From the NCBI GenBank assembly GCA_017405845.1, contig JAFQZQ010000040.1, forward strand, positions 42,011 to 106,010: a stretch of DNA of 64,000 bases, given 5' to 3'. Made by a program: the position numbers and the translations under genes. Each line of letters opens with the position of its first letter. Positions within the stretch are counted from its first letter, which is position 1. Positions 43,928-52,896 of the stretch are shown piece by piece. Below the pieces are notes generated by a model. The model was not told the origin of the DNA, did not search any database, and was given only the letters and a program-made list of their open reading frames with translations. Source of the DNA: Mogibacterium sp. (GTDB lineage Bacteria; Bacillota; Clostridia; Peptostreptococcales; Anaerovoracaceae).

Positions 43928-45013
43928 ATGAGAAAAACAACAAACAGCCGTATGTTTAAAAGGGTAGCTGCGCTGATGGCAGTGCTGATGATGCTCGTAT
44001 CTTTTACAGCTCTGATGAGCGGCTGCAGAAGCGGCGTAAACGGAGAAGTTTATGTCTACTGCTACGGAGATTATTTTGATCCTATGCTGCTGGAGGATTT
44101 CGAGGCAGAGACGGGTATCAGAGTCATCCCTGACTATTACGATACAGCAGAAGAGATGTATACGGTCCTTGAGAACAATGCTACTACTTATGACTGTGTA
44201 TGCACGTCTGATTACATGATAGAGCGCATGATCGATAATGACATGCTGGCTGAGCTCGACACCGGTAACATTCCTGATCTCAGCAATATCGCTGATGTAT
44301 ACATGAAGAAGTCGGAATCTTTTGACCCGGGCAACAAGTACTCTGTGCCTTACCAGCTGGGTATTGCCGGGATCCTCTACAATGCAAAAATGACAGAGGG
44401 TGTTGAGATCGACTCGTGGGACGACCTCTGGAACGAAAAGTTCAAGGACAGTCTGGTTATGCCTGACAGCGTTCGCGATGCCTTCATGATAGGACTCAAG
44501 AAGCTTGGATATTCAGAGAATTCTACGAGCGAAGAGGAGATAAAGGCAGCTGCAGATGAGCTTATAAGGCAGAAGCCACTGGTATATAAGTATGCAAACG
44601 ATTCGGCACGCGATCTTCTGGCAAACGGATCTGCAGCGGTAGGCGTAGTCTGGAACGGCGAATACATCTATACCAAGGAACTGAACGAAGACGTTGAATT
44701 CGTCATCCCTAAAGAGGGCTCGGAGTTCTTCATTGACTCGTGGGTGATACCTAAGGACGCGGTCAATAAAGAAAAAGCCGAGGCATGGATAAACTTCCTT
44801 TGCAAGGCTGAAGTGGCTGCTAAGAATTTCGATTACCTCTACTACACGACACCTAACGAGGCTGCTCTGGAGCTGATCGATGAGGAATACCTGAGCGAAA
44901 AGTCTGTATTCCCTGATGAAGAGACGATCGCGCGCTGTGAGTCTCTCGTAACACTCGATCCGGACACAACAAAGCTATACAGTGATTACTGGAAAAAAGT
45001 AAAATCTGAATAG
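43928..45013 (+). CDS. potD: Spermidine/putrescine ABC transporter substrate-binding lipoprotein
   Basis: 361 aa. A KR-rich start, hydrophobic stretch and lipobox ALMSGC (Cys33) mark an Lgt-processed lipoprotein. The mature protein is a type 2 periplasmic-binding fold with PotD-like motifs (VYCYGDYFDPMLL, DVVC-type CVCTSDYMIERM, VPYQLGIAGILYN, VWNGEYIYTKE). It should deliver polyamines to PotABC, although its gene is about 14 kb from potABC and separately transcribed. A weak GAGAGG lies before the ATG. A bidirectional terminator follows. Confidence 0.9.
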   Translation: MRKTTNSRMFKRVAALMAVLMMLVSFTALMSGCRSGVNGEVYVYCYGDYFDPMLLEDFEAETGIRVIPDYYDTAEEMYTVLENNATTYDCVCTSDYMIERMIDNDMLAELDTGNIPDLSNIADVYMKKSESFDPGNKYSVPYQLGIAGILYNAKMTEGVEIDSWDDLWNEKFKDSLVMPDSVRDAFMIGLKKLGYSENSTSEEEIKAAADELIRQKPLVYKYANDSARDLLANGSAAVGVVWNGEYIYTKELNEDVEFVIPKEGSEFFIDSWVIPKDAVNKEKAEAWINFLCKAEVAAKNFDYLYYTTPNEAALELIDEEYLSEKSVFPDEETIARCESLVTLDPDTTKLYSDYWKKVKSE

Positions 45014-45022
45014 TGAAACTAA

Positions 45023-45064
45023 AAAAGACGCCTTCGCGGTTCATCCGCGAAGGCGTTATTCTTT
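45023..45064. terminator. Bidirectional rho-independent terminator
   Basis: A 12-bp GC-rich stem ACGCCTTCGCGG (45028-45039) with 45045-45056, flanked by A- and T-tracts, between convergent potD and the Na/Pi gene. Confidence 0.88.
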
Positions 45065-45066
45065 TG

Positions 45067-47019
45067 CTACTTTATCTTGAATCTTCCGGTCTTTGCGATC
45101 TTTTCGTTCTTGCCGCTCTTATCAGTCTTGTCTTTCTTTTCTGTTTTTTTGCTCTTCTCTTCAGCAGGTTTGTCAGGCTCCCCTGATTCAGGATATTTTT
45201 CTGCAGGAGGCTTGATCTTCGGTATGGCATCCAGAGCATCGATGTACTTTGTGCGGTCTCTCTCATATGCCTTAAGATATCTGTCGTTGTTGGAGTGATG
45301 CAGCTCATGTACATATGAGTGCTCATTTCCGAAGATATCAGCATTTTTGCTTTCCATGATATAGATGGCAAGATCACTGCATTTATCCGAGATGTGCTCT
45401 ACATTCGTGAGTATCGACTGGTAGAAGATACCGTTTATAGGATCGCACAGTCTGTTGACCATCCTGTAGATATGCCTTCCGTTCAGATCTTCAACCAGAT
45501 CGTCAATAACTTCCTCAAGCGGCTCAACATCTGCAGCGAGCACTGAATTCTTTTCCCTATAAGCGCGTGATGTTATATCAAGGATCTCATAAATGGCATC
45601 GAATGCGATTCGAAGCTCCTGAAGAGCTGTGTCGGAGAATTCCTTATTCTCGCTCCTAAGAGCGCTGACTTCATTGGCTATATTGACAGCAAGGTCGCCG
45701 ATGCGCTCGTAACATATAAGTGATTTGAGTACTATGTTCTGGCGATTGTTGTCTATTTCCCTTGTAACATATGGTGAAAGGGATACCACATATTTATTTG
45801 TCGCGTCGGTCATTCTGTCGAGAAGGTTTTCACGTGTCTCGATTCGACCTGATCGCTTTGGATCGAAATTATATATCTGCTGTACCGCTGCATCGTAGTT
45901 GTGTGCAGCGATTTCGCTCATTTCTATAACAACTCTTTCTGCCTGGTCAAGTGCGAGAGCAGGAGAGGTAAAGAGACGCTCGTCGAGAGCATCGAGTGCA
46001 GCAATAGCATTCTTGTCTTCTTCCTCCATTGGTTCGTCCGGAGCAAGCTTGTAAGCGATGGATTCAAATACCCTGGTCAGAGGCAGCAGCACTACAGCAG
46101 GGACAAGTCTGAAGAATCCGTGGATGTTAGCTACTCCGCCTGAGTTAAGTGTTGCATTCCAGAACTCATTATTCAGGATACCTGTACTGCGTCCAATAAA
46201 GACAAGCAGGAAGCAAAGGATCGCGGCAAACACGTTGTAGATGACGTGAACCATGGCGGTGCGTCTCTGGACCGGCTTGGCGCCTATGCGGCTTACAAGA
46301 TAAGTCGTGAGGCAGTCGCCGATGTTGACGCCGATGATGACAGCGAATACTGCACCGAATGATACGCCCACAGAGCTGGCAATCGACTGTATGATACCAA
46401 CAACCGCAGATGAGCTCTGTACTATGCCGGTAACAAAAATACCGGAGAGGAATCCGAGCGCGTAGTTGTTTGAGAATGCTGTCAGGAGGTGGCTCAGTGA
46501 TTCACCGAAGCCCGACACAACATCGCTCATGTAAATAAGGCCCATAAAGAGTATTCCGAATCCGCACGCAACGTTGCCCGCAGTTTTGTAACTGCCGGAC
46601 TTCAGGAACATTATGAACACGATTCCTATCGTAAGGGCGAGAGGGGCCAGGTTGTCTGCCTTAAAGAAGTAAAGAGGGCTGTCCATCCCGGAGCTGACAT
46701 CCATGAGCCTTATGATCTGAGCTGTGATGGCGGTTCCTACGTTAGCTCCGAGAACTATGCCTACAGATTGATGGAAGGTGAGGAACCCGGCTCCGACCAG
46801 GCCTACAGTGATCACTATGGTCGCCGTTGAACTCTGGATTATGCATGCGACCAGCATGCCGAGGATAAAACCCATTACAGGCCTGTTTGTTACTTTGGCG
46901 AGAGCGGCTTGCATTGCACCGCCTGATGAACTCTTGAGACCGTCGCCCATGACCCTCATGCCGTAGAGGAACATCGCGAGTCCGCCCAGAAAAGCAATTA
47001 CGCTGTAAAAAATCTCCAT
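45067..47019 (-). CDS. Na/Pi cotransporter family protein with PhoU-like domain
   Basis: 650 aa. The N-terminal half (about 1-320) is a membrane domain with two inverted Na/Pi repeats, each with a QSS motif (QSSTATIVITVG near 62 and QSSSAVVGIIQS near 201). The C-terminal half (about 360-590) is a PhoU-like helical bundle that may regulate transport. The last 50 residues are a Lys-rich low-complexity tail. Such proteins import phosphate with sodium. Single-gene unit; a 220-bp gap with divergent signals separates it from iscR. Confidence 0.9.
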   Translation of the reverse strand: MEIFYSVIAFLGGLAMFLYGMRVMGDGLKSSSGGAMQAALAKVTNRPVMGFILGMLVACIIQSSTATIVITVGLVGAGFLTFHQSVGIVLGANVGTAITAQIIRLMDVSSGMDSPLYFFKADNLAPLALTIGIVFIMFLKSGSYKTAGNVACGFGILFMGLIYMSDVVSGFGESLSHLLTAFSNNYALGFLSGIFVTGIVQSSSAVVGIIQSIASSVGVSFGAVFAVIIGVNIGDCLTTYLVSRIGAKPVQRRTAMVHVIYNVFAAILCFLLVFIGRSTGILNNEFWNATLNSGGVANIHGFFRLVPAVVLLPLTRVFESIAYKLAPDEPMEEEDKNAIAALDALDERLFTSPALALDQAERVVIEMSEIAAHNYDAAVQQIYNFDPKRSGRIETRENLLDRMTDATNKYVVSLSPYVTREIDNNRQNIVLKSLICYERIGDLAVNIANEVSALRSENKEFSDTALQELRIAFDAIYEILDITSRAYREKNSVLAADVEPLEEVIDDLVEDLNGRHIYRMVNRLCDPINGIFYQSILTNVEHISDKCSDLAIYIMESKNADIFGNEHSYVHELHHSNNDRYLKAYERDRTKYIDALDAIPKIKPPAEKYPESGEPDKPAEEKSKKTEKKDKTDKSGKNEKIAKTGRFKIK

Positions 47020-47149
47020 TAAATCATTAATCCTCCAAAGTTATGAAAGCGAAAACGTATTTACGTTCCCAATCTTCCCCATCTATATTATATTGAACGA
47101 TTCTGTCAAAAATCAATTAAGCACAACAATAAAGTAAGTAAAATCTCTG

Positions 47150-47178
47150 TTGACATATTCCTACCAAGAGAGTAGGAT
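47150..47178 (+). promoter_or_regulatory. iscR promoter with palindromic operator
   Basis: TTGACA (47150-47155) and TAGGAT (47173-47178), 17 nt apart. The spacer and -10 hold TCCTAC-N7-GTAGGA (about 47159-47177), a palindrome well placed for repression by the Rrf2 regulator encoded just downstream. Confidence 0.7.
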
Positions 47179-47239
47179 TTGTCTGTGCGTTCCGCACACC
47201 CGTGCGGTATAGAAAACGAAAGAAAGGGGAACTTCAGAT

Positions 47240-47695
47240 ATGATGGTATCGACCAAGGGCAGATATGCTCTGACTGTAATGGTTGATCTGGCGCGCAAAG
47301 GAGAAGACGGATACGTCTCGCTTTCAGATATAGCTGAGAGCGAGAAACTCTCCATGAAGTATCTTGAAAGCATTATCGCCATTCTGAATAAGGGCGGCAT
47401 GCTCAAGAGCCTCAGAGGCAAAAACGGCGGATACAAGCTGGCGCGCGATCCTAAAGACTATACTATCAACGAGATCCTTCTGCTGACAGAGGGGACTCTG
47501 GCGCCGGTCAACTGCATAATGCAGGAGGGTGTCCAGTGCGATAAAGCTGCAACATGCAGCACGCTCCCGCTCTGGGCAGGGCTTGACAAGGTGATAGAAA
47601 ACTACCTGAAGGGAATCACCCTTGAAGACATAATAACCGGAAACCGTAAAAAGATGCTCGGCGATTACTGCGTAAGCTGTGAGCCGGCAGAATAA
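47240..47695 (+). CDS. iscR: Rrf2 family regulator (IscR-like)
   Basis: 151 aa. N-terminal winged helix (STKGRYALTVMVDLA, LSMKYLESIIAILNKGG) and three cysteines Cys92, Cys100, Cys106, the arrangement that binds a 2Fe-2S cluster in IscR. It senses Fe-S status and, by position and the palindrome in its promoter, most likely represses its own operon iscR-iscS-iscU. Two adjacent ATGs at 47240 and 47243 share the same ribosome binding region (AAAGGGG). Confidence 0.9.
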   Translation: MMVSTKGRYALTVMVDLARKGEDGYVSLSDIAESEKLSMKYLESIIAILNKGGMLKSLRGKNGGYKLARDPKDYTINEILLLTEGTLAPVNCIMQEGVQCDKAATCSTLPLWAGLDKVIENYLKGITLEDIITGNRKKMLGDYCVSCEPAE

Positions 47696-47715
47696 ATATC
47701 CAGGAGGAACTATTA

Positions 47716-48924
47716 ATGAGAGTTTATGCTGACAATGCCGCAACAACATATCTCAGCAAGGCGGCAAGAGACAAGCTCATTCAGTGTCTCGATGAGTTTA
47801 ACGGCAATCCTAACAGCCTTCACAGCGATGGCCAGCGTACGCAGGAAGCGCTCGATGAAGCAAGAGAGATAGTCGCAAAATGCATCAACGCTGCAAAGCC
47901 TAACGAGATATACTTCACTTCGGGCGGATCCGAAGCAGACAACCAGGCGCTGCTCTCCGCAGCAAGAGGCCTGAAGGCAAAGGGCAAAAAGCACCTTATT
48001 ACACTTAACATCGAGCATCACGCAATACTTCACACAATGCGCAAACTCGAAGGCGAAGGATTCGAGGTAACATACCTTGCTCCGAAGTCAAACGGCATAG
48101 TCGATGTAAAGGATGTTGAAGATGCCATAAGAGATGATACGGCGCTGGTAAGCATTATGTTTGCTAACAACGAGATGGGAGCAATACAGCCTATTCCTGA
48201 GATAGGTGCGCTCTGCAGGGAAAAGAAGGTGCTCTTCCATACAGACTCCGTGCAGGCGGCTGCTCATCTGCCTATAGATGTACAGGCGATGAATATAGAC
48301 ATGCTCTCAATGTCGGGCCACAAATTCCACGGTCCTAAGGGCGTCGGAATACTATATGCCCGTAACGGTATCAGGCTCGTGAATGTCATCGAAGGCGGAG
48401 CTCAGGAGAGAGGAAAGCGCGCCGGTACGGTCAATGTGCCGGGAATCGCTGCCATGGCTGTTGCACTTAAGGAAGGCTGCGACAACATGGAAGAGAATAT
48501 GAGCAAGGTAAGAGCGCTCAGAGACAGACTCATTGAGGGCCTCAAGGATATCCCTTACTCGCAGCTCAACGGAGATCCGGTAAAGAGACTGCCGGGCAAT
48601 GTAAACTGGTCGTTCGAAGGCGTTGAGGGAGAGAGCCTGCTTCTTCACCTCGACATGTACGGAATCGAATGCTCGTCCGGAAGCGCATGCACCAGCGAAT
48701 CGCTCGATCCATCGCATGTTCTGCTAGGTATGGGAGTGCCTATCGAAGCAGCTCACGGATCGCTGAGATTCAGCCTTGATATAGACAATACCGAAGAACA
48801 GATCGACTACATAATTGAAAAAGTACATCAGGTAATAGAGCTTTACAGAGGCATGTCGCCATACTGGGAAGATCTGCTTACCGGCAAGAGAGAACACTGC
48901 ATACCGGAATTCTGGAACAAATAG
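47716..48924 (+). CDS. iscS: Cysteine desulfurase (IscS/NifS family)
   Basis: 402 aa PLP enzyme that takes sulfur from cysteine for Fe-S cluster assembly and tRNA thiolation. YADNAATT start, PLP lysine in SMSGHKFHGPKG, and the persulfide cysteine in CSSGSACTSES near 320. AGGAGG 8 nt before the ATG. Between iscR and iscU. In anaerobes such enzymes may also supply selenide to SelD from selenocysteine; that is a family possibility only. Confidence 0.94.
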   Translation: MRVYADNAATTYLSKAARDKLIQCLDEFNGNPNSLHSDGQRTQEALDEAREIVAKCINAAKPNEIYFTSGGSEADNQALLSAARGLKAKGKKHLITLNIEHHAILHTMRKLEGEGFEVTYLAPKSNGIVDVKDVEDAIRDDTALVSIMFANNEMGAIQPIPEIGALCREKKVLFHTDSVQAAAHLPIDVQAMNIDMLSMSGHKFHGPKGVGILYARNGIRLVNVIEGGAQERGKRAGTVNVPGIAAMAVALKEGCDNMEENMSKVRALRDRLIEGLKDIPYSQLNGDPVKRLPGNVNWSFEGVEGESLLLHLDMYGIECSSGSACTSESLDPSHVLLGMGVPIEAAHGSLRFSLDIDNTEEQIDYIIEKVHQVIELYRGMSPYWEDLLTGKREHCIPEFWNK

Positions 48925-48937
48925 GAGGAATGAAAAA

Positions 48938-49357
48938 ATGTCACTGTATACAGATAAAGTAATGGATCACTTTGAGCACCCGCGCAATGTTGGTGTCATC
49001 GAGGATGCAGACGGAGTAGGAGAAGTCGGAAATCCTGTCTGCGGAGACATCATGAAGATGTATCTCAAGATAGAAGACGATAAGATTGCAGACGTAAAGT
49101 TCAAGACTTTCGGATGCGGAAGCGCTATCGCAACAAGCTCAATGGCAACAGAACTCATAAAGGGAAAGAGCCTCGACGAGGCGCTTGAGCTCACTAACAA
49201 GGCTGTCGTAGATGCGCTCGACGGACTTCCGGCCAGAAAGATCCACTGCTCAGTTCTGGCAGAGGATGCCATCAAGGCAGCGCTCGTAGACTATTACACA
49301 AGAAGCGGCAGGGAAATGCCTGAGGTCCTGATTGGATTTGAGCCGCACGAGGACTGA
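48938..49357 (+). CDS. iscU: Fe-S cluster assembly scaffold (IscU/NifU-like)
   Basis: 139 aa. Three conserved cysteines in GNPVCGD, FGCGSAIA and HCSVLAED build the cluster. It receives sulfur from the adjacent IscS. Short gap (13 nt) and AGGAGG place it in the operon. Confidence 0.94.
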   Translation: MSLYTDKVMDHFEHPRNVGVIEDADGVGEVGNPVCGDIMKMYLKIEDDKIADVKFKTFGCGSAIATSSMATELIKGKSLDEALELTNKAVVDALDGLPARKIHCSVLAEDAIKAALVDYYTRSGREMPEVLIGFEPHED

Positions 49358-49399
49358 TAATAATTCACTAAATCTATAAAAAAGTTAACAATTATGGTG

Positions 49400-49440
49400 T
49401 ATAATAATTTTGGCAGTTTGAGCTAATCAAGCTGCCAAAA
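49400..49440 (+). promoter_or_regulatory. -10 element and leader hairpin of the RDD gene
   Basis: TATAAT (49400-49405, no clear -35) is followed by an inverted repeat TTTTGGCAG (49408-49416) with CTGCCAAAA (49432-49440), extended inward by TTGA/TCAA. It could regulate the downstream gene or terminate minus-strand transcription. Confidence 0.4.
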
Positions 49441-49469
49441 TTTCAATGTTGGCTGGAGATCAATTTTAA

Positions 49470-50276
49470 ATGACTGAAAAAAGAATAATGAAGCTTGCCT
49501 CAAGGGGCAAGAGGTTCGGAGCGGCAGTCATCGATGCCGTTGTTCCGATCATTAGTTACCTGTTGTATTCGGCTGTAATGGCAGCAAACGGTATCAGGGT
49601 TCCGTATCCGGGATTCGGTTATGGCAACGAATTCGGCTACGGCTATGGTTACGGTTACGGTTATGGATATGGTTATGACATCGGAAGGAACCATCTGAAT
49701 GGAGCGTCAGCAGCAATTATGGTGGTGGTTTTCATCATTCTGCTTGCGTATATAGTTCTGGAGTTTATCCTCTTTGCGAAGGGAAAGTCCATAGGCAAGG
49801 CCATCCTGGGAATGCAGGTTGTATCGAGCACAGACGGAAAGCCTTTCAGATTCTGGAAGATGCTGTTCAGGGAATGCTTCGTAAAGAGCGCATCCGGGTC
49901 AGTCTTTGGCCTTGGGTACATATGGGTGCTTCTTGACGAGAAGAACCGGGGCTGGCATGACAAGATCCTCGACTCATATGTGGTCGACCTGAAAGAATCC
50001 GAGCGGATCAATTACAGGAGACATCTCGAGAAAGCGCGCGCAGCAGCTTCGCAGGTCGAATCTGTTCCGGAAACAGTGACTGAGCAAGCGGAACCTGTGA
50101 TCGAGCAAGCGGAACCTGTAATCGAGCAAGTGGAACCTGTGATCGAGCAGCAGGAAGCTGTGATCGAGGCAGTGGAACCTGAAGTCGAAGTGATACCTGT
50201 AGCTGAAGAAAACGCTACAATGGACAGCATTGACGGTCAGGCCGATGAAACCGACGAAAAGAACCTAGAAGAATAA
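49470..50276 (+). CDS. RDD family membrane protein with low-complexity repeats
   Basis: 268 aa. RDD-type layout: RGKRFGAAVIDAVVPIISYLLY helix 1 (core Arg and Asp), helix 2 near 75-105, helix 3 near 130-150 with GRNR-like DEKNRGWHDKILDSY. Between helices 1 and 2 is a loop of alternating Gly-Tyr (about residues 50-70). The C-terminus (about 200-245) holds imperfect repeats of EQAEPVI type, acidic and likely cytoplasmic. RDD proteins are thought to be membrane transporters or sensors; function unknown. Confidence 0.85.
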   Translation: MTEKRIMKLASRGKRFGAAVIDAVVPIISYLLYSAVMAANGIRVPYPGFGYGNEFGYGYGYGYGYGYGYDIGRNHLNGASAAIMVVVFIILLAYIVLEFILFAKGKSIGKAILGMQVVSSTDGKPFRFWKMLFRECFVKSASGSVFGLGYIWVLLDEKNRGWHDKILDSYVVDLKESERINYRRHLEKARAAASQVESVPETVTEQAEPVIEQAEPVIEQVEPVIEQQEAVIEAVEPEVEVIPVAEENATMDSIDGQADETDEKNLEE

Positions 50277-50297
50277 TACAGAAAGACTTACTTAGAC

Positions 50298-51023
50298 ATG
50301 AAAAAGACAGGCAGGATTGTATCAAACGACAACCTTGTTCGCGATATACACAAGATGACATTCGACATGGGAGAGTGCGACTTCAAGCTCCCGGGTCAAT
50401 ATGCTATGATAGAAGCGGGTGGAGTTCGCAGACCTTATCAGGTGTGTGACTTTGACAGCAACAGATTCACTGTCGTGTTTCCCGCAGACGGAAAAGAGAG
50501 CAAGGTACTTGCGTCGCTTAAACCCGGCGATGAGGTCATTGTCACAATGGGGCTCGGAAACGGCTTCGACCTTGATGCAATGCCTGATGAGGTGCTTCTG
50601 GTTGCGGATGACCTGGGTATTCCTGAAATGCTCGGACTGTCCCGCGCCCTTTTGGTGCGCGGCATAGGCTGCAAGCTTATTCTCAGTTATCCGAGCAAGA
50701 AAGACATATACATGCTTGAGTCATTCAGACATCTTGTAAACGAGATAGAAGTACTGACACTCGACGGCAGCAACGGCAGAGAAGGTACAGCTTCGGATGC
50801 AGTAAGAAACGCGCCGTACATCTGTGCCGGTGGTTCGCTCAGCATGCTTAAATCTTTAGCAAACAAGGCGCCGGAAGGTCAGTTCAGCATGAGCAGCACT
50901 ATACTTGCTGAATCGGCAGATTACGATGACTGCTATATTGACACAACGGAAGGCAGGCTCAATTGCAGCGATGCCGGTCCGGTATTCGACAAGAATATAA
51001 TCAGGTGGGATCTGATCGCCTGA
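50298..51023 (+). CDS. PyrK-like ferredoxin-reductase-fold protein without a recognisable iron-sulfur motif
   Basis: 241 aa. The N-terminal beta barrel (about 1-95, with PGQYAMIEAGGVRRPYQV as an FAD-binding R-x-Y-x-V pattern) and the second domain with VADDLGIPEMLGLSRAL match the dihydroorotate dehydrogenase electron-transfer subunit PyrK. PyrK carries a C-terminal cluster of four Cys for 2Fe-2S, but here only scattered Cys (about 214 and 225) remain. No pyrimidine genes adjoin it. It may be a redox protein with a changed role. It follows the RDD gene and precedes the NADHX-repair gene. Confidence 0.7.
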   Translation: MKKTGRIVSNDNLVRDIHKMTFDMGECDFKLPGQYAMIEAGGVRRPYQVCDFDSNRFTVVFPADGKESKVLASLKPGDEVIVTMGLGNGFDLDAMPDEVLLVADDLGIPEMLGLSRALLVRGIGCKLILSYPSKKDIYMLESFRHLVNEIEVLTLDGSNGREGTASDAVRNAPYICAGGSLSMLKSLANKAPEGQFSMSSTILAESADYDDCYIDTTEGRLNCSDAGPVFDKNIIRWDLIA

Positions 51024-51051
51024 TATCATAAACTACAGAGAGGTATTGCTG

Positions 51052-52572
51052 ATGTACGCATTGACGGCAAAGGGAATGAAATACATGGATCAGTACGCTT
51101 CGCAGGCCGGACTCCCGGGCGTTGTTCTTATGGAGAACGCAGCAAGGGGAGTTGCTGATGAAGTGGCTGAAAGAATCCCGGACAAGTCGTCAAAGATACT
51201 TGTCTTAGCCGGACATGGCAACAACGGCGGGGATGCAGTAGCTGCGGCCAGATGGCTTGCCCAAAAGGGCTATACGGGCGTCAGCGTATATTTTGCCGGA
51301 AAAATAGATAAAGCCGGTGATGAGCTCAAACGCCAGATGAGCATACTCGTCAACTCCCACAGAGACGTAAGGATCTCGGGACTCAGGGGCGTGGAACGCA
51401 ATATCCTCAATGCAAGATATGACTGCATAATCGACGGCATCTTCGGCATCGGCCTTAACAAGGTCCTTAGCGATGATGATATAAGGCTTGTAAAATACAT
51501 TAACTCCAAATCGGGTTATAAGGTCGCTATCGATATACCTTCAGGGCTCAATGCCACAAGCGGACTCATTATGGGAGAGGCCATCAGGGCAGATCTCACA
51601 GTCACCTTCGGCAGCTACAAAACGGGCATGTTCTTCGGAGCAGGCAGAGAGTGCTGCGGCGAGGTGAAAGTCGTAGACATAGGCCTGATGAATGATGCAT
51701 ACGACAATGTGAATGACAAACTCGAGGTGCTCGACAGCAGCTTCCTCGACAGAACGATCGGAAAGGCGCTTGCACCGCGCGCAGAGAACGGCCACAAAGG
51801 CACATTCGGAACAGTCGGACTTGTCATAAGCTCTAACGGAATGCTTGGCGCAGGCATGCTGGCAGCAAGAGCCGCATACAGAACAGGCTGCGGATTGGTG
51901 AAGATCTTCTGCCCGTCAAAATATACCGGATTCTTCAACGTTTCCATACCTGAAGCTGTCGCGGTGCCATACAAGCCTGACGATGTGCTGGGAGCCTTCG
52001 AAGGCTTTAAAGACAGCGTGGATGTCATCCTCATTGGACCGGGTCTTAAGGAAGACTCGGTGGGCAGACTGCTGGTAAAGCAGATACTTGCCGGAAACAA
52101 GCCGGCAGTATTTGATGCAGGAGCGCTCAACCTCATCGCAAAAAATCTGAAATCGCTGCGCAAAAGAAAATGCCAGTGCGTCATCACACCGCATCTGGGC
52201 GAGATGGCGAGATTATGCGGAGAGGACATCAATATAGTTGCAAGAAGCAGAATAGGTTATACACGCAAGTTCTCAGAGAAATTTGAAGTGAGCATGGTGG
52301 TCAAGTCAGACGTATCACTCATCGCTCTAAGGGATGCAGGCAGCGGACAAAAACTATACCTCAATACCGTGGGAAACTCGGGCCTTGCGACTGCCGGTTC
52401 GGGTGATGTTCTGGCAGGAGTAATCGCATCGCTCATAGCCCAGGGCAACACGCTCGATACGAGCCTTATGTACGGAGTGATGATACACGGGAAAGCGGCT
52501 GAGAAGTTTGCGCAGGACGGCGACTCAAGGCGTAAAATGATGGCCGGAGATATTATTGACAATCTCTTCTAA
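51052..52572 (+). CDS. nnr: Bifunctional NAD(P)H-hydrate epimerase/ADP-dependent dehydratase
   Basis: 506 aa. The N-terminal YjeF domain (1-220, GHGNNGGDAVAAARW) epimerises damaged NAD(P)H hydrates, and the C-terminal ribokinase-like domain (230-506, with GHKGTFGTVG, PHLGEMARL, and GNSGLATAGSGDVLAG) dehydrates them with ADP. The ATG at 51052 with GAGAGGT is preferred over the TTG at 51046. The next gene's promoter overlaps its 3' end. Confidence 0.94.
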   Translation: MYALTAKGMKYMDQYASQAGLPGVVLMENAARGVADEVAERIPDKSSKILVLAGHGNNGGDAVAAARWLAQKGYTGVSVYFAGKIDKAGDELKRQMSILVNSHRDVRISGLRGVERNILNARYDCIIDGIFGIGLNKVLSDDDIRLVKYINSKSGYKVAIDIPSGLNATSGLIMGEAIRADLTVTFGSYKTGMFFGAGRECCGEVKVVDIGLMNDAYDNVNDKLEVLDSSFLDRTIGKALAPRAENGHKGTFGTVGLVISSNGMLGAGMLAARAAYRTGCGLVKIFCPSKYTGFFNVSIPEAVAVPYKPDDVLGAFEGFKDSVDVILIGPGLKEDSVGRLLVKQILAGNKPAVFDAGALNLIAKNLKSLRKRKCQCVITPHLGEMARLCGEDINIVARSRIGYTRKFSEKFEVSMVVKSDVSLIALRDAGSGQKLYLNTVGNSGLATAGSGDVLAGVIASLIAQGNTLDTSLMYGVMIHGKAAEKFAQDGDSRRKMMAGDIIDNLF

Positions 52573-52584
52573 GAGTAGTACAAT
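52556..52584 (+). promoter_or_regulatory. Promoter of rpsU
   Basis: Perfect TTGACA (52556-52561) and TACAAT (52579-52584), 17 nt apart, overlapping the end of nnr. Confidence 0.75.
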
Positions 52585-52642
52585 CACTTCGTTGCGGTCA
52601 TGAGCCGTAAAATTCCATGACGAACGGAGGTGAGACAAGAAA

Positions 52643-52822
52643 ATGGCACAGGTAATAGTAAGAGAAAACGAGAGCCTGGAGAGTGCTCTTAAGAGATTTA
52701 AGAGATCTTGCGCTCGCGATGGCGTCATGGCTGAGCTGCGTAAGAGAGAGCACTACGAGAAGCCAAGCGTAAGACGTAAAAAGAAGTCTGAGGCTGCCCG
52801 TAAGAAAGCTCGTAAGTATTAA
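52643..52822 (+). CDS. rpsU: 30S ribosomal protein S21
   Basis: 59 aa, very basic. [19 protein letters not shown] start, the [22 protein letters not shown] core and the Lys/Arg-rich tail are characteristic of bS21. It binds near the 3' end of 16S rRNA and assists initiation. Ribosome binding site GGAGGTGA lies about 10 nt upstream. Strong promoter just upstream and a terminator just after, with yqeY next, the usual Bacillota order. Confidence 0.95.
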   Translation: MAQVIVRENESLESALKRFKRSCARDGVMAELRKREHYEKPSVRRKKKSEAARKKARKY

Positions 52823-52835
52823 TAGCAAAACGGAG

Positions 52836-52868
52836 ATGCGAACCAGCTTTTACCGGTTCGCATTTTTT
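52836..52868 (+). terminator. Rho-independent terminator after rpsU
   Basis: 9-bp stem ATGCGAACC (52836-52844) with 52855-52863 followed by six Ts. Expected to be partly read through into yqeY. Confidence 0.85.
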
Positions 52869-52896
52869 CTTAACAATATGAAAAAGGAGATAAGTA

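Noticed and set aside
50080..50200. CRISPR-like direct repeats
   Set aside because: They are coding repeats of the EQAEPVI type inside the RDD gene, without unique spacers.
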